DNA of 15,815 nucleotides from Methanomethylovorans sp. Lineage in GTDB: Archaea > Halobacteriota > Methanosarcinia > Methanosarcinales > Methanosarcinaceae. Both the position numbers and the translations under genes were made by a program. Numbering within the stretch: the stretch's first letter is position 1; every line of letters begins with the position of its first letter. The stretch spans positions 1 through 15,815 of the forward strand of contig JAHFZE010000179.1 in the NCBI GenBank assembly GCA_020854785.1, read 5' to 3'. The notes under the pieces are model-generated. The model was not told where the DNA came from, searched no databases, and saw only the letters and a program-made list of their open reading frames with translations. Positions 1-6,473 of the stretch are shown here, one piece after another.

Positions 1-1
1 A

Positions 2-121
2 CTACACTTGCTGATGGCCGGCAGGGACCCTGCATATCATTCATTCCTACTGCCTTATCCCGAAGAGCTTATAATGGAAGTGGATGAGGACAGGGACAAG
101 GACTTCTGGAAGCAGGGCTGA
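2..121 (+). CDS. 3' end of an unrecognised gene (partial)
   Basis: Frame 2 is open from the window edge and gives 39 residues ending in a TGA at 119-121. The tail is acidic near its end (EVDEDRDKDFWKQG). The stop lies only 4 bases before the ATG of the next gene, so the two are probably translationally coupled members of one operon, and this gene may supply the partner of the downstream iron-sulfur protein. Too little is present to name it. The tight junction and the absence of stops are the only evidence that it is coding. Confidence 0.55.
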   Translation, partial: LHLLMAGRDPAYHSFLLPYPEELIMEVDEDRDKDFWKQG

Positions 122-125
122 TCTC

Positions 126-1226
126 ATGGATGAATTACAGGAACTGGCTGATCTGTGTATCGATTGTAAGAAATGCTGGGATGTGTGCCCTGTGAACATG
201 GTCACAGCAGGCAACATCTATACTCCTCAGGGCAAGATCGGGTCATTGTCAAAGATACTTGCAGGTGAGGGGCTTACAGAGGATGAGTTCAATAACATCT
301 ACCTTTCCACTAGGTGCGGTGCATGTGATGACGTATGCCCTGTGGATATTCCCATAACGAAGATCATCCAGTACGAGCGCAAGCTTCTGGCAGAGCAGGG
401 CAGGGAGCCGGCAAAGACCACTTTTATCTCAAACAACATCCTGGAAAAGAACAGTCCGGGAGGCAAGGATCCTGCTCTGAGATTCTCATGGGTGACACAG
501 GACCTTGAGATTGCTGAAAGGTCGGATGTGGCCTATATGGCAGGGTGCTGGGTAGCCTACAGCCATCCAGAGATCGCTCAGTCCACCATCAGGGTGCTCA
601 ACAAGGCCGGCATAAAGCCCATGATACTGAAAGAGGAGAAATGCTGCGGTATTTTCCTTATCGACAGCGGCCATCTGGATGAAGTTGCAGCGCATGGCGA
701 GAGGTATATGGAATACATCGAGTCCCTGGGTGTGAAAAAGCTGCTTGTTTCCTGTCCGGGATGCTATCACAGCATCAGGGATTCATACGCCGAATTTTGC
801 AGAGCGCCCAAGTTCGAAGTGGAGCTTACCATGAACGTGTTCAAGGAACTGCTGGACGAAGGCAAACTGAAGCCAAAAGAACTGAACCGCACCGTGGCTA
901 TCAGGGATGCCTGTCCCATACGCCATCTTGCAGGCGTTCCCAGGGACATCCTCAGAACCATCGGTGTAGAGGTCATCGAGCTGTTCGATGGCAAGACGCG
1001 GTGCTGCGGTGGTCCGGGCGGCCTTAAGCCCAACTTTCCCCAGATCTCCGGGGATATCGCCATGATGGCTGTCAACAGGTACAAAGAGGTCTCGGACACC
1101 CTGGTCTCATATTGCCCGTTCTGCATGCACCACACCGAAGGCGTCTGCAAGGACCGCAACGAAGAACTGAACATACAGGATATTTCAGTGCTGCTGGCTG
1201 AGAGCGTGCTGGGGAAGCAAAGTTAA
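126..1226 (+). CDS. HdrD/GlcF-like iron-sulfur oxidoreductase with two CCG domains
   Basis: This is a 366-residue soluble redox protein of the COG0247 type (heterodisulfide reductase subunit D, glycolate oxidase GlcF, GlpC). The first 75 residues form a two-cluster ferredoxin module. Cys11, 14, 17 and 21 form a complete CxxCxxCxxxCP motif. In the second motif Cys64, 67 and 71 are present, but the expected first cysteine is Ser61. Two CCG domains follow, with Cys141, CCG at 173-175 and CPGC at 210-213, then Cys263, CCG at 293-295 and CPFC at 330-333. In HdrD such domains bind the noncubane 4Fe-4S clusters that handle disulfides. An in-frame ATG at 84 would add 14 residues inside the upstream gene; the ATG at 126 sits 4 bases after that gene's stop and is preferred. 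There is no membrane segment, so any membrane link needs a partner. Substrate and electron donor cannot be read from the sequence. The gene converges on the asparagine synthetase fusion with only 17 bases between the stops. Confidence 0.85.
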   Translation: MDELQELADLCIDCKKCWDVCPVNMVTAGNIYTPQGKIGSLSKILAGEGLTEDEFNNIYLSTRCGACDDVCPVDIPITKIIQYERKLLAEQGREPAKTTFISNNILEKNSPGGKDPALRFSWVTQDLEIAERSDVAYMAGCWVAYSHPEIAQSTIRVLNKAGIKPMILKEEKCCGIFLIDSGHLDEVAAHGERYMEYIESLGVKKLLVSCPGCYHSIRDSYAEFCRAPKFEVELTMNVFKELLDEGKLKPKELNRTVAIRDACPIRHLAGVPRDILRTIGVEVIELFDGKTRCCGGPGGLKPNFPQISGDIAMMAVNRYKEVSDTLVSYCPFCMHHTEGVCKDRNEELNIQDISVLLAESVLGKQS

Positions 1227-1243
1227 TCCATCTTTTTGATTTA

Positions 1244-3418
1244 TCACTCTTTATCCACCAGCACAGCATCCGTGATCGCGACCTTTGCAGTGTACTCATC
1301 CAGCTCGATGACCTCAAATTCACGGATCTCTATCTTCTTTTTGTACATGGGTGCGTCCACAACGAAGCTTTCGAACTCTCCGCCCTCTCCGGCAACATTG
1401 AGCCCGATCTTCTCATTGAGCTTTACAAGACGGTCTATATCGTTCTCTGTAATTATGCGTCCGACCCATTTGCTGTTCAGGCCGTAGGCTGCCACGCTGC
1501 TGAAAATGAACCTGAAGCCCAGTGTAAGCAGTTGCCTCATTTCTTTTTCCTGGTCTATATGCCACAGGGGCGAGAATACCTTAAGCCCCAGCTCATCGCA
1601 TATCCGTTCGATCCGCTCCCGCTGGTAGTTGGAGTACAGGGCGCCAGTGACAACCCCCTCTATTCCGAATTCCTGCTTAGCCTGCAGAATGGCTTTCTTC
1701 AGGTCCTCCAGTTCACTTTCCTTCTCGCCCTGGGTGATCTGCTCGATGAGAGGAATGCCCATAGCCTCGGCCTGCAATTGCGCCAGGCCGATATTGGGCG
1801 TGTGGAACATATAGGAATCCGGATTGATGCTCTTAATGGTGATCAGGCACTCAATGGCATAGTTCTGCTGCTGCATGATATACATGGCATAGTTACTGTC
1901 CTTGCCTGAGCTGAACAACACTCCCAGTTTCAGGTTGGGATGATCATAGAACTGTTTCAGATAATCTGTCTTGGTGTCATACCCTGCTTTTCTGGCAAGC
2001 CTGTAGATGGCCTTATCGAACCTGCTGCCATACTGGGCAGCCTGTTTTTTCCTTTGAGTGAACTGTGCAGGTATGCCAAGTCTTTTTCCTACCCTGCGCA
2101 GAATAAGCTTGTTCTCAGTATCATTGATCTTGAACTCCGGAGGTATCTTCAGGCCGTATTCCACGAACCTTTTATCAAGATAAGGTACCCTAATCTCGAT
2201 GTTGTTGTACATGGACACAACATCGTCCCTGTAGGTGTTCTTCTCGTAGATCTTCAGGATATCAGCATAACAATCCCTGCTGATATCCGTGGAACGCTTG
2301 TGCCTGTCGTACCCCGCGAACAGCTCATCTGCCCCTGAACCTGAGAACATCACGCGCATCCCGTCCTCCTTTGCTGCCTTGCAGGCAGTGTACATGGTAA
2401 GAGCTACGCCGACCTTGGGAACATTAGTATCTTCCACAAGGGGCACTACGGTCTTAAGGTACTCTTCCACCTGTTCCAGGTCTATCTGGTACACCACTAG
2501 TTCCAATCCGAGGGTTTGCGCCACCCTGCGGGCATGCTCTATGTCTGGGGGTTCCAGGACATCCATGAGGCCAGCACTGTAGCATTTGAAATCCTTTCCA
2601 GGAATTTTTCCAAGCCTTCTGCACATGTATGCCAGGATGGTTGAATCCAGTCCCCCTGAGAACAGTATCCCGAAAGGTTCGTCGGGAATACGAATATTCA
2701 TGGCATTTTCAAGTAACTGTTGCACTTGTTCTGCGATTTGCTCAAAAGTGCCTTCATGCCGTGGGACTATAGTAAAGAAATTCCGGGTGTAACGGTCCAC
2801 AGTTCCATTCTTGATGCCATAAGCCAGCATCTCCCTCGGGTTGAGCTCTTTTATTTCAGTATAGCCTGTTGCCTCCAATGCTTTTTTCTCCGAAGCGAAT
2901 GCAAATCCCTCTGAAAGGCTGTACCAGAGAGGTTTCAAGCCGATGATGTCCCGAGCAACATAAACTGTATCTTCCAGCCAGTAGGCGAATGCATACACAC
3001 CCCGGAGCATATCCAGAGTGCCACAGATGTTTTGCATCACCGCTGCTGGATCAGATGTATTGACGTGCTCATCATGCAGTCTTTGCTCTATGAGCTTTAC
3101 AAGCATATCCGAGTCGTTGGAAGCATCGACCAGAAAAGTGCCTACCATCTCTTTCCAGTTGTATATCTCACAATTGGATGCAAAAATGCCTGCATAAACA
3201 AGAGGCTGTCTGGTGAAATTAACCATGGAATGCAGTGTGTGGCCGATGATATTGTTCTCGTGCGGAAGGTGCAGCTTCTCAGGAGCATCCGCATATTCCA
3301 TCCAACCGGACCCTGCAGCACCTGTACCGTCCTTCCCCCTATCCGCTAGTATATGCAGAGCTCTGAGAGTTATTTCGGCAGCATTCTCCCTGTTAAAGAA
3401 ACCAGTAATACCGCACAT
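1244..3418 (-). CDS. Asparagine synthetase (glutamine-hydrolysing) fused to diphthine-ammonia ligase (Dph6/DUF71)
   Basis: The protein has 724 residues. Residues 1-200 are a class II glutamine amidotransferase: Cys2 directly after Met1 is the nucleophile, RGKDG (27-31) stands for the usual RGPD, and SNCEIYN (81-87) for the usual NGEIYN. Residues 230-480 are the synthetase, with the PP-loop SGGLDS at 254-259, SGSGADELFAG at 359-369, RVPYLD at 410-415 and a C-terminal RKKQAAQYGS, as in AsnB. Residues 497-724 are a second ATP pyrophosphatase of the DUF71/Dph6 family: SSGKDS at 503-508, YGLNSKWVGR at 645-654 and GEGGEFE at 677-683. Dph6 amidates diphthine on elongation factor 2 with ammonia. AsnB alone is usually about 500-550 residues and Dph6 about 220, so this is a true fusion in one frame. 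A likely role is glutamine-driven asparagine synthesis plus amidation of diphthine, with the glutaminase possibly feeding both; that is inference. AGGAA lies 7 bases before the ATG. Confidence 0.9.
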   Translation of the reverse strand: MCGITGFFNRENAAEITLRALHILADRGKDGTGAAGSGWMEYADAPEKLHLPHENNIIGHTLHSMVNFTRQPLVYAGIFASNCEIYNWKEMVGTFLVDASNDSDMLVKLIEQRLHDEHVNTSDPAAVMQNICGTLDMLRGVYAFAYWLEDTVYVARDIIGLKPLWYSLSEGFAFASEKKALEATGYTEIKELNPREMLAYGIKNGTVDRYTRNFFTIVPRHEGTFEQIAEQVQQLLENAMNIRIPDEPFGILFSGGLDSTILAYMCRRLGKIPGKDFKCYSAGLMDVLEPPDIEHARRVAQTLGLELVVYQIDLEQVEEYLKTVVPLVEDTNVPKVGVALTMYTACKAAKEDGMRVMFSGSGADELFAGYDRHKRSTDISRDCYADILKIYEKNTYRDDVVSMYNNIEIRVPYLDKRFVEYGLKIPPEFKINDTENKLILRRVGKRLGIPAQFTQRKKQAAQYGSRFDKAIYRLARKAGYDTKTDYLKQFYDHPNLKLGVLFSSGKDSNYAMYIMQQQNYAIECLITIKSINPDSYMFHTPNIGLAQLQAEAMGIPLIEQITQGEKESELEDLKKAILQAKQEFGIEGVVTGALYSNYQRERIERICDELGLKVFSPLWHIDQEKEMRQLLTLGFRFIFSSVAAYGLNSKWVGRIITENDIDRLVKLNEKIGLNVAGEGGEFESFVVDAPMYKKKIEIREFEVIELDEYTAKVAITDAVLVDKE

Positions 3419-3533
3419 TTTCCTGTTCCTGTCCCCTTTTAAAGTTCTTCAGGATCAGCAGGTTAAATGTGGTTCCTTGCTAATAATCTGTCGCATCTAA
3501 GAGCATCGAGATGTTTGAGAGAAAGGCCCGGGA

Positions 3534-3935
3534 TCAGGGATTGCAGTTGAACCGGACCCTCTCTTCAGGGGTCATTGAAATATAGAACCTTAGGATGTCA
3601 TCCGGATCTATGTCTTCTGCGAGTTTGAATCCTCTTTCTGCACCAGCGTTAAGGAAATTCTCTTCCTTTTCATGTTTTTTCAGTATGAGCTCCCTTATCA
3701 CATCCTCGCTCATAGAGGACATGTCTACCCTTTTGAGCAAACCGATGTTTATAAAATTCTCTTCTATACGCCTGTACAGCTCATCGGCAGTCCTGTACTT
3801 CATTTTTTCTTCGAACTCTGTTTCAGCATCCAGTAAAAAGATCTCTTCACCATTCTTTTTTCTGTAGGACAAAGCAATCTTCTTCATTACCAGATCATTA
3901 TTCTCGCAAACCACCATCTTACGCTCAGGTCTCAT
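3534..3935 (-). CDS. Hypothetical protein, small and charged
   Basis: This gene of 133 residues is not one I recognise. It is soluble and highly charged, with no signal peptide, membrane segment or cysteine cluster (only two cysteines). Residues 40-100 look alpha-helical and rich in Glu, Lys and Arg. The C-terminal part contains DIDPDDILRFYISMTPEER, which resembles a short helical adaptor more than an enzyme. The frame is open further upstream to a TTG at 4025, but the ATG at 3935 has a strong ribosome binding site (AGAGGT, 3942-3947) 6 bases away, which decides the start. It is transcribed in the same direction as the synthetase fusion, with a gap of about 115 bases, and divergently from the CDP-alcohol phosphotransferase. 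No function can be assigned. Confidence 0.7.
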   Translation of the reverse strand: MRPERKMVVCENNDLVMKKIALSYRKKNGEEIFLLDAETEFEEKMKYRTADELYRRIEENFINIGLLKRVDMSSMSEDVIRELILKKHEKEENFLNAGAERGFKLAEDIDPDDILRFYISMTPEERVRFNCNP

Positions 3936-3941
3936 TTTATT

Positions 3942-3947
3942 ACCTCT
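3942..3947 (-). promoter_or_regulatory. Ribosome binding site deciding the start of the hypothetical gene
   Basis: On the minus strand this reads AGAGGT, 6 bases before the ATG at 3933-3935. It argues for that start over the in-frame TTG 90 bases upstream, which lacks a spaced Shine-Dalgarno sequence. Confidence 0.6.
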
Positions 3948-4025
3948 TGCTGGGCGTTTGATCACATTAGACCCTGGATGGATGTACCACCATGTTTCTT
4001 CCAGCATCAGGTAAAAATCGCTCAA

Positions 4026-4160
4026 GTTCCTATTTAATGTTTTCTATATTTTACTGTATAATACTACTCATACTCATCATAGAACAGGTTTATACAGTTG
4101 TTTGCTTCCGGTCATAACAGATGACTAAAATAATATATTGTTAAAATCACTTAAGGATAA
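4026..4160. promoter_or_regulatory. Divergent AT-rich promoter region between the hypothetical gene and the CDP-alcohol phosphotransferase
   Basis: This stretch is AT-rich and separates divergent genes. A TATA-like AATATAG reads on the minus strand within 4037-4055. A stronger AATAATATATT at 4129-4139 points to the plus strand and would place a transcription start near 4160, just before GTGAGGGATG. A further TTTAAAAATA at 4187-4196 could start a transcript near the TTG at 4214. Both are pattern matches only. Confidence 0.35.
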
Positions 4161-4213
4161 GTGAGGGATGCATCATTTTCAACAAGTTTAAAAATACTAT
4201 AAGGAAGTCTTTA

Positions 4214-4771
4214 TTGCCTGTGGCCAAAGGAATACCCGTTTCTCCTAACGTGCTTACTGTTATAGGTCTCGCTGTGAGCATTGTAACAGCCATGATCTTC
4301 GCCAGAGGTTATGTGGTACTGGGTGGTGTGCTCATCCTTGTCAGCGGCATCTTTGATGTGCTCGACGGCGCTGTGGCCCGGGCTTCCAACAGGATGACAG
4401 CCTTTGGAGCTGTGCTGGACTCCGTATGTGATCGATATGCAGATGCAATTATCTTTGTAGGTATCATTTATGGCCTGATCAGCGGGAGTATAGTCCCGTA
4501 TCCTTTGTTCTTTATCCCGGATTGGCTCTGGTGTTCCCTTGCCCTCATTGGCTCGTATCTGGTAAGTTATACCAGAGCTCGTTCAGAAGCCGCAGGTGCT
4601 AAGTCTATGGACATTGGTATCGCCGAAAGGCCGGAGCGCATGGTCCTTCTGGTCCTGGGTGCCTTTACTGGATATTTGGTGCCGGCAATAGTTCTGATCG
4701 TCATCCTCACACATATCACTTCTTTGCAGAGGCTGATACAGGCAGAGCGTTCCCTGAGGACAGGACCATAA
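4214..4771 (+). CDS. CDP-alcohol phosphotransferase, probably archaeal phospholipid synthase (archaetidylinositol phosphate synthase-like)
   Basis: From the TTG at 4214 the protein has 185 residues. It is an integral membrane enzyme that joins a CDP-activated archaeol lipid to an alcohol head group. The family signature is complete: Asp51-Gly52, Ala55-Arg56, Gly65, Asp69 and Asp73, spaced DGx2ARx8Gx3Dx3D; these residues bind the metal and CDP. Later GIAERPERM (about 133-141) resembles archaetidylinositol phosphate synthases, but the head group is not certain. About five or six hydrophobic helices are visible. The start is a problem. The frame stays open upstream to 4145 and encodes a plausible N-terminal amphipathic helix (FNKFKNTIRKSLLPVAKGI) typical of the family, yet offers no ATG or GTG. 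An ATG at 4168 is one base out of frame. AAGGAAG lies 7 bases before the TTG, so a TTG start is possible. purS follows after 62 bases. Confidence 0.85.
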   Translation: MPVAKGIPVSPNVLTVIGLAVSIVTAMIFARGYVVLGGVLILVSGIFDVLDGAVARASNRMTAFGAVLDSVCDRYADAIIFVGIIYGLISGSIVPYPLFFIPDWLWCSLALIGSYLVSYTRARSEAAGAKSMDIGIAERPERMVLLVLGAFTGYLVPAIVLIVILTHITSLQRLIQAERSLRTGP

Positions 4772-4775
4772 AGCG

Positions 4776-4828
4776 TTATTTTTAATTGCGTGGTCTGTCA
4801 TACTATAGCAACTAACCTAACTGAGGAT
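4776..4828 (+). promoter_or_regulatory. Possible purSQ promoter and ribosome binding site
   Basis: A TATA-like TTATTTTTAATT at 4776-4787 lies about 50 bases before the purS ATG, which would leave a leader of roughly 25 bases. The leader ends in GAGGATAT, a good Shine-Dalgarno sequence just before the start. The T-rich stretch could also end transcription of the phosphotransferase gene. Confidence 0.35.
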
Positions 4829-4833
4829 ATATA

Positions 4834-5082
4834 ATGAGATATGAAGCTGATGTTATCATCGAATTAAAATCCGGTATGCTTGACCCGGAGGGCACTACAA
4901 TTAAAAGAGCTCTGGAACATCTGGGATACACCCCGGAAAGTGTGAAGACCGCAAAGAACTACACTATCACGCTTGACTCAGACAACATCCATACTGCAAG
5001 AGAGAACGTGGAACAGATGTGCCAGAAGCTCATTGCAAATCCAATAATACACAATTATACTATCACTTTGAGGGAAATCTGA
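4834..5082 (+). CDS. purS: Phosphoribosylformylglycinamidine synthase subunit PurS
   Basis: The 82-residue protein matches PurS in length and pattern. It opens with a beta strand (YEADVIIELK), followed by GMLDPEGTTIKRALEHLGY, the conserved segment of the family, and a C-terminal NPIIHNYTI strand. PurS is the small dimeric subunit that bridges PurQ and PurL in the FGAM synthase complex (formylglycinamide ribonucleotide to formylglycinamidine ribonucleotide) of purine synthesis in archaea and Gram-positive bacteria. It is cytosolic. The start has GAGGATAT upstream. The stop TGA shares its last base with the ATG of purQ, so the two subunits are coupled in translation. purL is not in this window. 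Confidence 0.95.
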   Translation: MRYEADVIIELKSGMLDPEGTTIKRALEHLGYTPESVKTAKNYTITLDSDNIHTARENVEQMCQKLIANPIIHNYTITLREI

Positions 5083-5780
5083 TGACCGTTGCCATTATCC
5101 AGTTCGGTGGCAGTAATTGTGATCAGGATGTGCTTCACGTCCTGCAGGATGTTGTAGGTCTGGATGCACGACTTGTATGGTACAAGGAAGAAGATCTCTC
5201 TGATTTTGAAGGTGTGGTGATCCCCGGTGGTTTCTCCTACGGCGATTACCTCAGGGCCGGTGCCATAGCAGCCCGTACTCCTATCATGGAGTCAGTGAAG
5301 ACACTGGTGACAGAGGGTAAGCCAGTTCTTGGTATATGCAATGGTTTCCAGGTACTTACAGAATCCGGCCTGCTTGCAGGTGCCCTGACAACCAATATGT
5401 ACCCAAAGTTCAGATGCCAGCCTACCTGCCTGCGTGTGGAAAGCACAGGAACCCCATTCACTTCCAGGTTCAAAAAAGGTGAAGTGGTGCGTATCCCCAT
5501 AGCCCATAAGGAAGGCAATTTCTATGCCACCGAAGATACTCTGGCACAGCTGGAACACGATGATCTTGTGGTTTTCAGATATGCAGATGCGAAAGGTCAT
5601 GTCACTGATGCGGTCAATCCTAACGGTTCACAGGAGAACATCGCAGGCATTGCCAGCACCTCCCGTAATGTACTGGGCATGATGCCCCATCCGGAGAGAG
5701 CTTCAGAGGATATCCTCGGTTCAAAGGATGGGCTTAAGATATTCGAGTCCATGGCAGATCACATAACAGGTTCTGTATGA
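5082..5780 (+). CDS. purQ: Phosphoribosylformylglycinamidine synthase subunit PurQ (glutaminase)
   Basis: The 232-residue class I glutamine amidotransferase releases ammonia from glutamine for FGAM synthase. The triad is visible: Cys86 in GICNGFQ, His203 and Glu205 in MPHPE. PGGFSYGDYLRAGA (48-61) is the PurQ-specific segment. The length matches stand-alone archaeal and Bacillus-type PurQ. An in-frame ATG 63 bases upstream lies inside purS; the ATG overlapping the purS stop (TGATG) has GAGGGAAA before it and gives the standard N-terminus MTVAIIQFGGSNCDQD. The stop lies 2 bases from the stop of the convergent rnhB gene. Confidence 0.95.
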   Translation: MTVAIIQFGGSNCDQDVLHVLQDVVGLDARLVWYKEEDLSDFEGVVIPGGFSYGDYLRAGAIAARTPIMESVKTLVTEGKPVLGICNGFQVLTESGLLAGALTTNMYPKFRCQPTCLRVESTGTPFTSRFKKGEVVRIPIAHKEGNFYATEDTLAQLEHDDLVVFRYADAKGHVTDAVNPNGSQENIAGIASTSRNVLGMMPHPERASEDILGSKDGLKIFESMADHITGSV

Positions 5781-5782
5781 AC

Positions 5783-6433
5783 CTATTTTCCTTTCCCCAC
5801 GTTCAGAGCGGTCTTCCATGAATGCCTGACGAAGTCCGGAAGGGTACCATATTCTCTGTTCCAGTCTTCAAGGAACTGCTTTGTTTTCGGGTCTGAGGGA
5901 TAACCACTTCCCAGATCGATACCAATTCTCTTTTCCAGTTCTTTTATCAGTTCATCCCTTCTTACCTTGGCTACGATGGAGGCTGCAGATACTATAGGAT
6001 ATTTAGCATCTGCCTGATGTTCGGAAACCACGGTCAGCTCATTGGACTTTTCAGGATACTTCTTTGCATATTGTGCTTTCAGATTTGTTCCGAACCTTGC
6101 TGCATTAACATCCGCAGCATCGACATAGGCCATATCGGGCTGCAATTCCTCAAGCACTCTGGAAAAACCCAGGACCATTATCTTGTTCATGCTCATGACC
6201 TTACGCAACTCATCGATCTGCGAAGGTGATACCTCAAAAATGTAAACCTTTTGTGCATATTTCCTTATCTGATGTGCGAGATGCTCTCTTTTCTTAGGTG
6301 TAAGTTTCTTGGAATCAGCAACCCCCAGGTTCTTCAGGGAATCTATCTTTTCTTTATCGGCAAGCACTCCTCCAATGCACATCGAACCGATCACAGGCCC
6401 TTTTCCAGCTTCATCTATTCCTGCTATCCTCAT
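5783..6433 (-). CDS. rnhB: Ribonuclease HII
   Basis: The 216-residue protein has the archaeal RNase HII length and all catalytic acids: Asp7 and Glu8 in GIDEAGKGPVIG, Asp105 in VDAADV and Asp142 in HQADAKYP, followed by SAASIVAKVRRD. The enzyme cuts the RNA strand of RNA-DNA hybrids and single ribonucleotides in DNA during replication and repair. It is the last gene of the minus-strand block, 40 bases after the T2SSF protein, so it may be read with it, although the functions are unrelated. The stop codons of rnhB and purQ are 2 bases apart, leaving no room for a separate terminator. Confidence 0.95.
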   Translation of the reverse strand: MRIAGIDEAGKGPVIGSMCIGGVLADKEKIDSLKNLGVADSKKLTPKKREHLAHQIRKYAQKVYIFEVSPSQIDELRKVMSMNKIMVLGFSRVLEELQPDMAYVDAADVNAARFGTNLKAQYAKKYPEKSNELTVVSEHQADAKYPIVSAASIVAKVRRDELIKELEKRIGIDLGSGYPSDPKTKQFLEDWNREYGTLPDFVRHSWKTALNVGKGK

Positions 6434-6473
6434 CTCTTATTACAACCAGTGCAATGCATAAAAGTTGATATGG

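Noticed and set aside
761..1174. Open frames on both strands inside the iron-sulfur protein gene (88 and 135 codons)
   Set aside because: They lie wholly within a gene with clear cysteine motifs, and their translations resemble no family; they are shadows.
1227..1243. Terminator between the convergent stops of the iron-sulfur gene and the fusion gene
   Set aside because: Only a short T run is present and no hairpin; too weak to call.
1532..3500. Several plus-strand open frames of 60-130 codons across the asparagine synthetase fusion
   Set aside because: The minus-strand reading shows complete motifs over the whole stretch; the plus-strand frames are antisense shadows.
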